A stretch of 64,000 nucleotides of DNA from Drosophila miranda (Eukaryota > Arthropoda > Insecta > Diptera > Drosophilidae): the NCBI RefSeq assembly GCF_003369915.1, contig NC_046677.1, positions 20,416,913 to 20,480,912 on the forward strand, written 5' to 3'. The notes under the pieces were generated by a model. The model was not told the DNA's origin, made no database searches, and was given only the letters and a program-made list of their open reading frames with translations. How positions within the stretch are numbered: position 1 is the stretch's first letter; each line of letters starts with the position of its first letter. Positions 1 to 8,867 of the stretch are shown here, piece by piece. A program made the translations under genes and the position numbers.

Positions 1-1631
1 GAAACCGTGTAGAAATGCCACTTAGAGCCGTGTCCCAGGCCACATCGAATACTGATTCGTGATCAGCATCGAAATCCCGATCGTTTGCCATCAAAATTGA
101 GATTTTTTCGAAAATGTAGGAAAAAAAGGCATGTCAAAAAGTGGGTAACGGAGGTTTTTCACACTGGCGCTTCCATGGGGCTTATATGAAAAAAAAACGA
201 CCAAACATTTTTCGAAACGTACACATTTCCCCTTCAGGTGTCGCCTTTGATAACTACATGAAAATGTAGTTAGTCTGTGTAGTTAGGAAATTGTGTAGGA
301 AATTAATTTAGTGGGCCTGTTTTATTTAAACCCTATTTTATAAACAATACAATAAAGATGAGAACTTAAAGTTAACAAGTCTTGTGGGAAATTGATGTAG
401 TAGTCGGATAAAATAATAAGTTCAGAGCTGAGGGTCTTAGCTAGCTGGTAATATTCAACCGAATATCAAAAACGATGGAATATGGAATAGCGGGAAGTGG
501 GCGAATGGGCGAATGGGCGAAACGCGCACATAATTCTAATTAGTGGCATATGTCAGCGGAGAGGATATCTCATAGACCATGTCCCTCCTTCCTCTCTCCA
601 CACGCTCAAACACAAAAATTATGTTATTACAGCTTTCGAGTACAAGGGGGTTACGTTACGCGTGGCCGGAACCATGGATTAGGAAACCGAACCTTTAGTT
701 ACCCTTGCATGTTCTTATAATATCCAATACGTGTATGACATAGTTTTTCATAGAGAATTGGCCGTACAGACACACCTTCAGGCCTATGTCGTCTTGGGCG
801 TTGGGACGGGCATCCCTAAAAGGGGGACACTCGAAGCGGTGCCGCTCTTTGCTCACTGTCCGATACCCCCAATCGATCCACTAATGCTTTTCACACAGCA
901 CAATGTAGTACGTTTGAGTCCACCCATTATATTAAAATATTTACAAAATATTTTTTTAGTTTAGTTTGGATCTTTGAGCAGAAGCTCCTGGTCTTAATTA
1001 AAATACAACTTGGATATCTATCTAAATCAATCTAACATTATTGGCTCTGATATATAATTGATCTATATCTGATCCAGATTCGGCTATCTGGTAGATATGA
1101 TTGTGCGTTTAATTTTCGCGTTTCTTCTAAATTATGGATGCCACAGATTTCAGTCCATTGTGTGGCCGGAAGGGGGTGGGGCAATTGTAACAGTGAAATC
1201 TAACAGGAGTGTGGATAACCAGATGGATGCTGATCATGAATATATATACTTTATGGGGTCGGAAACGCTTTATTCAGGACGTTACACACAACCACTTTCA
1301 CCACAAATCCAATAATCCAATAATTGGTAGAAGAAGCTCAGATCGATGTCCGTGGTGCTGTAGTGAATTTCATGAAAATCAATGGCCTTGATGCTGCCCA
1401 CCGTGACAACGGCGTCCTAGGGAACACTGTTCCGTCCCATTAGCTGCGGCTCTAGCGTATTTATTTCTCAATATCAAGTAGGCTCTTGTTAACCTCTTGT
1501 TTTACTGTCAATTTCAGACGTGTTTCTCCAAAAATAGATATTTCGCAGAAAAATTTGAGTAGTAGAAAAAACAATCCGAAAGTTTTGTTCCTGGCAGAGA
1601 CTAAAATATACATATGTACAAATATACTAAA
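1..1631. other. Intergenic stretch with one dispersed-repeat copy
   Basis: No gene is supported here. It holds copy 1 of a dispersed repeat (about 321-480). On the minus strand, about 1300-1430 reads as a short protein-like fragment (core DIDLSFFYQLLDYW) with a downstream AATAAA, but it has no start and no partner exon. A possible 3' splice site (pyrimidine run then CAG near 1516) lies before the CDV3-like gene and may mark a 5'UTR intron. Confidence 0.5.
321..482 (+). repeat. Dispersed repeat family, copy 1
   Basis: About 160 bp that aligns by eye with 7763-7920, 7976-8148 and 33168-33325, all in plus orientation. Shared blocks in order are TTTAAACC, CAATAAA, CTTGT-G-AAATTGAT, GGATAAAA and GAATATCAAAA. 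No terminal inverted repeats or coding capacity are visible. Similarity to copy 4 extends upstream through GTGTAGTTA blocks. Confidence 0.65.
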
Positions 1632-2348
1632 ATGTCCAATCTCGAAGATTTCTTTTCCAAAAAGGATAACAAAAAGTCAAAAAGATGTACCGAATATTTG
1701 GCGGCTGAGGAGCTGTACAAAACGCTCGAAGAATCAACGAAGTATTCGTCGGAGGACAACTCCAACCTGGAGGATGCCTTTCAATCGGAGGCATCGGGAA
1801 CTGATTCTAAAGGAGCCTCAGCTTCGCTGAAATTCGGGATCCGTTTTTCAGATGAGGCCTTCAGCGAAGAAGATGAATGGTCTGACTTCACCGAGGAGAA
1901 TCGTAGTCAATTTACTAACGTGCCACGCACCTTATCGATGGCGCTTACATCCCCTGCCCCTGCACCTGGCCCATTCGCTGGTGGCGATCTGAAGGAGGAG
2001 CCGGAGCAGCTGGACACTGGAGGTGATGGCGTTGATGTGGGATCAAAGGAAAGGAAAAGCGCGCTTGCCACAACATGTCCCTGGCAGAAGTCGGAGCAGG
2101 ATAGCCACGAGCCGTCCAAGCAGAATGAACAATCAGACAGGAAAGCAAATACCCCGGTGGTCAAGAAAGAAATCTACATTCCCCCGGCTCTCCGTCAGAG
2201 CCAGGGCGACTTTAGTAAACGCAAGGCGCAGCCACTTCAGCGCAAGGCTCCGTCTCCGATGCCGTTCAGGCCCCAAGCCCCCGATCTCAATAGCCTGGAG
2301 TACTTTCCGTCCTTGAGTGACTCAAAGATATTGAAGCGCCCCAAGTAA
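1632..2348 (+). CDS. CDV3-homologue-like protein, intronless
   Basis: A 238-residue protein resembling the CDV3 (carnitine deficiency-associated gene expressed in ventricle 3) family, whose molecular role is poorly known. Family features appear in order: N-terminal NLEDFFSKKDNKKSK, an acidic EEDEWSDF block, a CPW tripeptide, YIPPALR, and a C-terminal LEYFPSLSD block like the family's DFPTL-type ending. The ATG at 1632 (MSNLEDFF) is preferred over the in-frame ATG at 1614 because it places the conserved block at the N-terminus. The frame has no intron. The ancestral Drosophila gene probably lies elsewhere, so this could be a retrocopy or lineage-specific duplicate; that is inference. Neighbours give no functional hint. 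Confidence 0.7.
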   Translation: MSNLEDFFSKKDNKKSKRCTEYLAAEELYKTLEESTKYSSEDNSNLEDAFQSEASGTDSKGASASLKFGIRFSDEAFSEEDEWSDFTEENRSQFTNVPRTLSMALTSPAPAPGPFAGGDLKEEPEQLDTGGDGVDVGSKERKSALATTCPWQKSEQDSHEPSKQNEQSDRKANTPVVKKEIYIPPALRQSQGDFSKRKAQPLQRKAPSPMPFRPQAPDLNSLEYFPSLSDSKILKRPK

Positions 2349-3568
2349 AAGCCGGGACGCCTCTACTTTTTCTGTTTTAATTTAAAATCAACCATAGCTC
2401 CCTTAATAATAAATACAACAAGAAGACTCACTCTCCCTATTTTCACCCTGTATATTTTGACAGACAAATTGGCACTCCATAGACCCATTAGCATTACACG
2501 ACTCGCTGGTGGTCCCCGATGTGTCATTAGCTCTAAACGAGCCAAATATTTACAATAAAATCGGCTATAGCCTTAAATGCACCCCGTGGACTTCGAGCAA
2601 AACCCAACCCAACAGCAGGCCTGAAAAATTGAACTCCCCAATACTAGCCTGGTCTGCAGCAATCGGCAAGCTAATGTTGGCTGTAATTTTGTTCTCTACT
2701 TCTTTTGGCTAATAAATTGAGGTTGATGGAAGTGAAAATGAAAGAACAAAACGGCTTCGTTATTCAGTAAGCTAGATGTATGTAAAAGGTACATTTTATT
2801 CCCATTGTAATGTGAGTTTAATGTTCTCATGCTACAGCTGGCTTGACATGGGATTACCAACTGATACGAGCACATCATTGGTTTTAATATAATTTATTCA
2901 TCATTCTGTAGAGGATACAAAATGAAACGAAAAAAATTAGTTGGGATGGAGAAGCAGAAGGCATTGTTGATTGGAGGATTGGTTGATTGGGTTGATTGGG
3001 TTGGATTAAGCGTAGTTCGTTCGAAGATCAAAGTCGAGTGTAGCAAGCAAACTTAAGTTTGCCATTTGTTCCATATGAATTAGCCATTTTGTACCTATGG
3101 AATATAATATTATTTTATACTTAGAAAAATGTATTATCCACTAATTTCTTACATACGTTTTTGTCGGGTATTACTCGTCCAAAGTCGCGGTCCAGGGCGT
3201 ATGCTCTTGGAATACAAAATATATTACGGTATATTTTGAAATTGTTGACGTTTTAAAGACGTAGGATAGGATGGATTTTCCGCGGTTATCTAAAGTTGGT
3301 CACCCGTTTAAACAGAGGGGGTCTAAGTGGGTTAAGTTAGATTTTCATCGCTATATTTTATCGGTAGTGGTAGTGACGTGGTAAATAAAAAAAAATATAA
3401 AAGACGCCTCGCATTCTACACGTATTTCTTAAAGAAGTGATTAACAGGCAGCGGAGCATTGGTTTGATAAGCACAACCGAAAAGTGCCAATAGAATCCTA
3501 CGTTAAGTTAAACTTTAGGGACACGTAAGCTAAGACCGGCATATTCCATCTAAAGAAGAAGAGAAGCA
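2349..3568. other. Intergenic stretch between CDV3-like gene and CaBP1
   Basis: AT-rich non-coding DNA. I see the 3' end of the CDV3-like gene (AATAAA near 2408) and, from about 3220 on, the CaBP1 promoter: a motif-6-like GGTATATTTTGAA at about 3228, a block shared in inverted orientation with 7394-7438, a UPR-type site and a TATA box. Nothing is coding. Confidence 0.6.
3374..3403 (+). promoter_or_regulatory. CaBP1 core promoter: UPRE and TATA box
   Basis: TGACGTGG at 3374-3381 matches the unfolded-protein response element bound by XBP1/ATF6. TATAAAAG at 3396-3403 is a consensus TATA box, which puts the start site near 3425-3435, about 140 nt before the ATG. An inducible TATA promoter with a UPR element fits an ER chaperone/oxidoreductase gene. 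Confidence 0.6.
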
Positions 3569-4949
3569 ATGAGACAGCTGTGTAAGTACAACATTTCTTT
3601 GGAATATCTCAAATGGATATCATAAACATACAATACACCCCCACACAGCGAGCCTTTTGTTTTTGGCATTCATTGCCAGCGGCAGTGTCAATGCCTTCTA
3701 TTCGCCCTCCGATGGCGTCGTGGAGTTGACGCCCTCGAATTTCGATCGCGAAGTCGTGCAAGATGATGCCGTCTGGATTGTGGAATTCTATGCCCCGTGG
3801 TGCGGCCACTGCCAGTCTTTGGTGCCGGAGTATAAGAAGTTGGCCAAAGCCCTGAAGGGCGTCGTCAAGGTGGGCTCCGTCAATGCCGATTCCGACAGCA
3901 CCCTCAGCGGCCAGTTCGGAGTACGTGGCTTTCCCACCATCAAGATCTTTGGCAGCAACAAGCGTTCGCCCACGGACTTTAATGGCCAGCGCACAGCTAA
4001 GGCAATTGCGGAGGCGGCTCTTGCCGAGGTAAAGAAGAAGGTGCAAGCAGCTCTGGGCGGCGGAAGCAGCGGCGGCGGTGGCGGAAGCAGCTCATCCAGC
4101 GATGATGATGTCATTGAACTAACCGAAGATAACTTCGACAAGCTGGTGCTCAACTCCGATGACATTTGGCTGGTGGAGTTCTTCGCGCCGTGGTGCGGAC
4201 ATTGCAAAAATCTGGCACCCGAATGGGCCAAGGCTGCCAAGGAGCTCAAGGGCAAGGTGAAGCTGGGCGCTTTGGATGCCACCGCCCACCAGAGCAAGGC
4301 GGCCGAATACAATGTTCGCGGTTATCCGACAATCAAGTTCTTCGCTGCCGGCTCGAAGAGTGCTAGCGATGCCCAGGAATATCAGGGCGGACGCACAGCC
4401 TCGGACATTGTCAGCTGGGCCAGTGACAAGCACACGGAGAATGTGCCCGCTCCCGAGCTGGTGGAAATCACCAGCGAATCCACCCTAGATAGCACCTGCG
4501 AGGGCAAGCCCCTGTGCATTATCTCTATTCTGCCACACATTCTAGACTGCGATGCCAAGTGCCGCAACAAGTTCCTCGCCACACTTCGCACCCTGGGCGA
4601 TAAGTACAAGCAGAAGCTCTGGGGCTGGGCCTGGGCTGAGGGTGGCCAGCAGCCGGCTCTGGAGGAGTCCCTGGAAGTTGGAGGCTTTGGTTATCCCGCT
4701 CTGGCAGTAGTTAATTTCAAGAAAATGAAGTTCTCAGTGCTGAAGGGCTCCTTCTCCAAGGACGGCATCAACGAGTTCCTACGCGACATCTCATACGGAC
4801 GCGGTCACACGGCTCCCGTGCGTGGCGCCAAGAAGCCCACGATTGTCAGCGTCGATCCCTGGGATGGCAAGGATGGCCAGCTACCCACCGAAGAGGACAT
4901 CGATCTGAGCGACATTGATCTGGATGATGAGTTCAAGGATGAGCTCTAG
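3569..4949 (+). CDS. CaBP1, PDIA6/P5-type protein disulfide isomerase
   Basis: ER-lumen thiol-disulfide oxidoreductase. CDS joins 3569-3581 and 3649-4949 (437 residues); the tiny first exon codes only MRQL plus one base and the 67-nt intron is GT-AG. Residues 1-20 form a signal peptide (splicing restores [14 protein letters not shown]). Two thioredoxin domains carry APWCGHC active sites at C56/C59 and C187/C190, separated by a Gly/Ser linker. A C-terminal thioredoxin-like region, an acidic tail and the KDEL retrieval signal follow. The length fits PDIA6 (about 440). An AATAAA near 5189 probably ends the transcript. The protein is almost identical to what I know of D. melanogaster CaBP1. Confidence 0.96.
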
Positions 4950-6733
4950 AGCGGTCTTCTCTCCCATCACTCTACCATCAAGACTGCAGCCTAAGCTCAA
5001 AATTTCCACACCTAATGAACACATTTCTAACGAAATACTGCATTTTGAAACGATATAAGGAACTTCATAAGTCAGCCAGCGTATCTTAATATAAATAATT
5101 ATTATCTATTAGCTTTTTCTACTACTTTCCTCATACTAGATCTAAATGAATTGAAACCAGCGAACATGAGAATTGTGTACCATGAAATGAATAAAATTGT
5201 GCAACAAGCAAACGAGTCAATTATAGGCGGGTGTTAATCTAATTCCCTCTATAAAGATAGATGTTAACAGATCCCAAGAGATGCATGAATGCTTTATGCA
5301 TAATTGATGGAATGCAGAATAGAAAAGAATTTAATTTGTTCTATAGCATAAAATGCATACTAATTTCTGTAGGATTCCCAAGCGGTGACTCGAGATCTAA
5401 ATAGTCATTATTTCACATTATAATCGATTCGGTTCGATCTGATTCATAAACCAGTTTTTGGTTGGACCCAATTTCGTTACTGGTTATATTTTGTGCCTAA
5501 AATAGAATAATTGGTGCAAGAAATCAGTTTGCCCCTTCATACTTTGCTTTAAATTTAAGATTTCTTCAGTATATAGGACCGCCTGCGACCTCTAAGAACT
5601 ATTCTACCTCATAGCATGAAGAATTTCTGCAAATTTCGCCAGAGCATAAAGAGCACAAAACCCCAACAAACATTTACTTCGTTACACCATTCAATCCGTG
5701 GCAGTTTATTTTTTGTAAAAATTCTCTTAAAAATGTCCAAAAATGTATAATTATAAAGTGGTTTACGCTTACATCCTAAATGACGTCTAAAAACGTACAT
5801 AATTTGACACATTTTATAGTTTAGATGCAGCACTAAATGCATTACGAATGGAAGGTACTCGTATCTTGGTGGCAAATCGATTGGCGCTTAAACTATGATT
5901 GGCATGACATATACTCTATTAAGTACTTGGTTTCGATTTAAGTACAACCTGTAGGCAAATGATTTATAGGATGAGAAAAATTCAAGCATCACAAAGAGTT
6001 CAATTCGATCGGGGTTTTCGTTTCGTATCGTTTCTTACCAGAGATATGAGATAATATATGCGATTCGTTATGTAAATTAGGGCGAGAGAAGTTCGTTCAC
6101 ACAGACACAGGCAAAGCAGTGTCTTGCTTGCCAAATTTTAAGATATTTCATCAGAAAGAACGCCGCACAACGTGACTCAATTGCCACACTTTGGCTTTGT
6201 CTTGGGACATTCGGACAGACTCGGCCAGCGCAGAGTGTAAACGTTTTGGACGCGGCCGGGCTGAGAGACTACCTGCATAAAAAGAAATAAAAACTGTTGG
6301 CCTCAGCATGAAAACGGCCAAAGAACGGGGCCCGGACGAGCCAGAGAAAGGGAAAATGAGAAGGAGGTGGGGTGGGGTGAAAAAGGGTCTCTGCAGGCCA
6401 GGCAAACTTGTTGCGCTGTCGAGAACCTACAGTACACGCATGAACGAAACAACAGATAAACAGAGAAACAAAGACAGAGACAGACAGACACCTTGAGGAG
6501 GGATGTGGATGTGGGATCCGTAGGAAACCCAATTTACAATTATGAATGATTAATTCCCATTCGTTCTTCGTGCTCAACTGGTTATTGCTATGTTAATACT
6601 AAATATTGTAAGCATAATTATTTTGAATTTTGTTTCGTGTTTCTTCGTGGAAAAGTCTTTTGCATCCGAATCGATTCGGAAAACTATTCTACGATACTCT
6701 CCTAGGGGCTAATCAATCAATAATTTCGGAGAA
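4950..6733. other. Intergenic stretch after CaBP1
   Basis: Contains the CaBP1 3'UTR (AATAAA about 5189) and then AT-rich DNA. Around 6080-6500 the sequence becomes more GC-rich with purine-rich tracts (GAGAG, AAAGACAGAGACAGACAGACA), resembling 5'UTR or regulatory DNA, but I find no coding exon. The 3'UTR of the minus-strand gene ending at 6734 must also lie here. No mobile element recognised. Confidence 0.45.
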
Positions 6734-7206
6734 TCAGGCAAGTTGATGGTGGTGCTTCTGCTCAGGATAGTTCTCTATCGACTGAATAGAGCGCGATGTG
6801 GCTGCGGTGATTGTGGAGGATACATCCATGAAGCGATACTTTTTTTCATCTCGACACAACAGCGGATAGCAAATGATGCCGTAGTAGAAGATCAGGCAAA
6901 GCACGATGACCGTGAATATGATAAGGATGATGCCGAAGGTGCTGAGGCCCGCCCTACTGTCCAGATACTCCTTGGGCGTCTGCGGTGGCGGCGTAGTGGG
7001 GGGCGCTTCAGCTACCTTGTAGCCTCTGTAATAGCTGCTGCGCGATGCATTTACGGTGGCAATCAGGCAAGTGCAGGCTACGTGCCCCAGAAAGGGGGTG
7101 AAAATGAGAGCGAGAACATGCATTTCAATAACTTTCACACACCTCTAACCCGCTTCCACAACTCACCCAACACCAGCAGACACACGATATAGGCACTGCG
7201 CGACAT
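6734..7206 (-). CDS. Small single-pass membrane protein, unknown function
   Basis: 127 residues from two exons, complement of 7167-7206 and 6734-7077, with an 89-nt GT-AG intron. The first exon starts MSRSAYIVCLLVL and splices in phase to ACTCLIATVNA, giving a signal peptide that neither exon shows alone. Then comes a short ectodomain with a Pro/Thr run (PPTTPPPQTPK), one transmembrane helix (FGIILIIFTVIVLCLIFYY), a membrane-proximal CYPLLCRDEKK and a cytoplasmic tail rich in Ser/Thr ending in HHHQLA. The layout recalls small shisa/CYYR1-like type I proteins, but I cannot assign a family. Its promoter lies in the motif-6 array at 7301-7386. Confidence 0.75.
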
Positions 7207-7300
7207 TTTACTAATTCAATTTAATGCTAAACCACGCACAGCGAGCAGATAACGTTATTTTTTATTTACGCGTTCGACGCAGACGCAGCAGCCTCCGATA

Positions 7301-7386
7301 AAAATATACCGTGCGATCGATCAAATATACCGTCGACCCTCAGAAATATACCGTCTAGCTATCAAGATATACCGTAAATATACCGA
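7301..7386 (-). promoter_or_regulatory. Array of Ohler motif 6 sites
   Basis: Five copies of ATATACCG on the plus strand, i.e. CGGTATAT read toward the minus-strand gene, matching Ohler motif 6 (KTYRGTATWTTT) in most copies. It sits about 100 nt upstream of the ATG at 7206 and is likely the core promoter of that gene. Confidence 0.55.
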
Positions 7387-7610
7387 TGAACACAAGAACT
7401 TAACCCACTGCACCCCCTCTATTTAAACAGGTGCGTTAAAGCATAGACCTAAAAGAATTGAAACTGGGCATTATTATGGTATTAAAAGGTGAAAAAACAA
7501 ATAAAATAACTTTAAAAATAATACCTGCTTGCTTTCATACAAAATTCAAACTTTCAACTGATTTTATTTGTAAAAATAACACAGCACTGTAACCGTAGGG
7601 CATTCACATC

Positions 7611-7621
7611 TGGTCACACTC
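7611..7621 (+). promoter_or_regulatory. Ohler motif 1 (M1BP-type) site, upstream copy
   Basis: TGGTCACACTC fits YGGTCACACTR except for the last base. It may be a leftover of a duplicated Hyls1/chif promoter or an alternative start region; a DRE-like ATCGATAA follows near 7700. Confidence 0.4.
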
Positions 7622-7762
7622 GGCCATGCCAAAATATATGCCACATTTTGCTATCAAAACGACTGGAATTTCGTGTGTATCGACTCATCACTAGCCCCCA
7701 TCGATAACATATTCCACGAAAATTTGGTCCGTCGAGCGTGTGTGCGTTTGTGAACTTTTTCG

Positions 7763-7920
7763 TTTAAACCTTTTTTTACAATAAATACAATAAAAGCAAG
7801 GATTAAAAACTATCCAATCTTGTAGAAAATTTATTCATCAATGGGATAAAACTATGTGGGCATTGCTGTGAGATTTAGTTAGTCAGCATTATTCAATGGA
7901 ATATCAAAATTGAGCAATTT
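7763..7920 (+). repeat. Dispersed repeat family, copy 2
   Basis: Shares ordered blocks (TTTAAACC, ATACAATAAA, CAATCTTGTAGAAAAT, GGATAAAA, GAATATCAAAA) with the copies at 321, 7976 and 33168. Copies 2 and 3 are adjacent, both upstream of the Hyls1/chif promoter. Confidence 0.65.
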
Positions 7921-7975
7921 CCTTTTTCGTTTGTTTTGATTGACCTATTTCGCTACTTGTTTTTTGTTTGACTGA

Positions 7976-8148
7976 TTTCGCTAAAACCTCTTTTTACGCA
8001 AAATGCAATAAAAGCAAGTGGTTACAATAAGCCAGTTAAGTAGAAAATTGATTCATTAATCGGATAAAATTATGTGGGCATGGCTAAATGTTCTATATAG
8101 CTATTAATATTCCACAGAAGATCAAAAACGAGGAATATGTAAAATAGA
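7976..8148 (+). repeat. Dispersed repeat family, copy 3
   Basis: Most diverged member: AAAACCTCTTTTTACG, GCAATAAAAGCAAG, GTAGAAAATTGATTCATTAA, GGATAAAATTATGTGGGCAT and AGATCAAAAACGA align with copy 2. The GTGGGCAT block is shared only with copy 2, which suggests that these two arose by a local duplication. Confidence 0.6.
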
Positions 8149-8162
8149 TATTGAATTCCTCA

Positions 8163-8259
8163 GTATATTTACGGTATATTTTGAAAAGTAGGCGGTATGT
8201 TTCGGTATATTTCTGAGGGTCGGACGGTATATTTTATCGATAAATCCGCGGTCACACTG
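8163..8259 (+). promoter_or_regulatory. Hyls1/chif core promoter: motif 6 array, DRE, motif 1
   Basis: Three to four CGGTATATT/GTATATTT sites (motif 6) run from 8163 to 8234, then a DRE (TATCGATA, 8235-8242) and a motif 1 (CGGTCACACTG, 8249-8259). This is a typical TATA-less housekeeping promoter. Transcription probably starts at or just after 8260, leaving a 5'UTR of about 600 nt. Confidence 0.65.
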
Positions 8260-8867
8260 GTCGAGCGTGTGTGCGCTGTGCTGTTCGTGTACATTTTAAT
8301 TTCAATTGGTGAAAATTGTTACAAAACCAGCAAGAAAATATGTGAAAATTGATAATAATTGCATTTTCACACTCCAACTGGGCGTGCAGGACTATTTTCG
8401 CATAGCCAGATACACAGAAAATAGCTGAAAACAACTAAAATAACAAAGGCGTATACGACGAAACGAAGGCAATAGACGCTCGCTCGCCTCTGTTCGTCCC
8501 CGATAGTTGTGTATATATTTAAAATTGTAACTAGTTGGTTTTACGCAGGTGAATTCAGTTAAGTAATTGAGACGCTGGCGAAAAAATAAAGCCAACGCAA
8601 AGCGAGCTGACAGCGAATAAAGCGAAAAGAAGTACAGTGAACAATTTTCGATTGTCGGCAGCAAACGGCGAAGAAGAAGAAGCAGCCGAAAGTGAACACA
8701 GTAAAGAGCCAACAACAACAACGAAAAGCAAGAAAGAGAAACGGTGATACTGCATCTGCATGTGTTCGTGTTCGTGTGTATGCGAGAGAGTGGTGGAGTA
8801 TAAACAAAATATAAGAAAAAATAATCTAGAAATAAAGAACAATTGATTACTCCTGAACAAAAAGAAA

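Larger units (their letters stand above)
7207..8867. other. Divergent promoter region between the 6.7 kb gene and Hyls1/chif
   Basis: About 1.66 kb holding the 5'UTR and promoter of the minus-strand gene, two dispersed-repeat copies, two motif-1 sites, a DRE and the long Hyls1/chif 5'UTR (about 8260-8867, with runs of GAA/AAC). The block GTCGAGCGTGTGTGCG occurs at both 7731-7746 and 8260-8275, each downstream of a motif-1 site, so part of the promoter appears duplicated. Confidence 0.6.

Noticed and set aside
6151-6577. Several overlapping frames on both strands before the small membrane protein gene
   Set aside because: Composition follows purine-rich simple sequence; no domain or conserved motif recognised.
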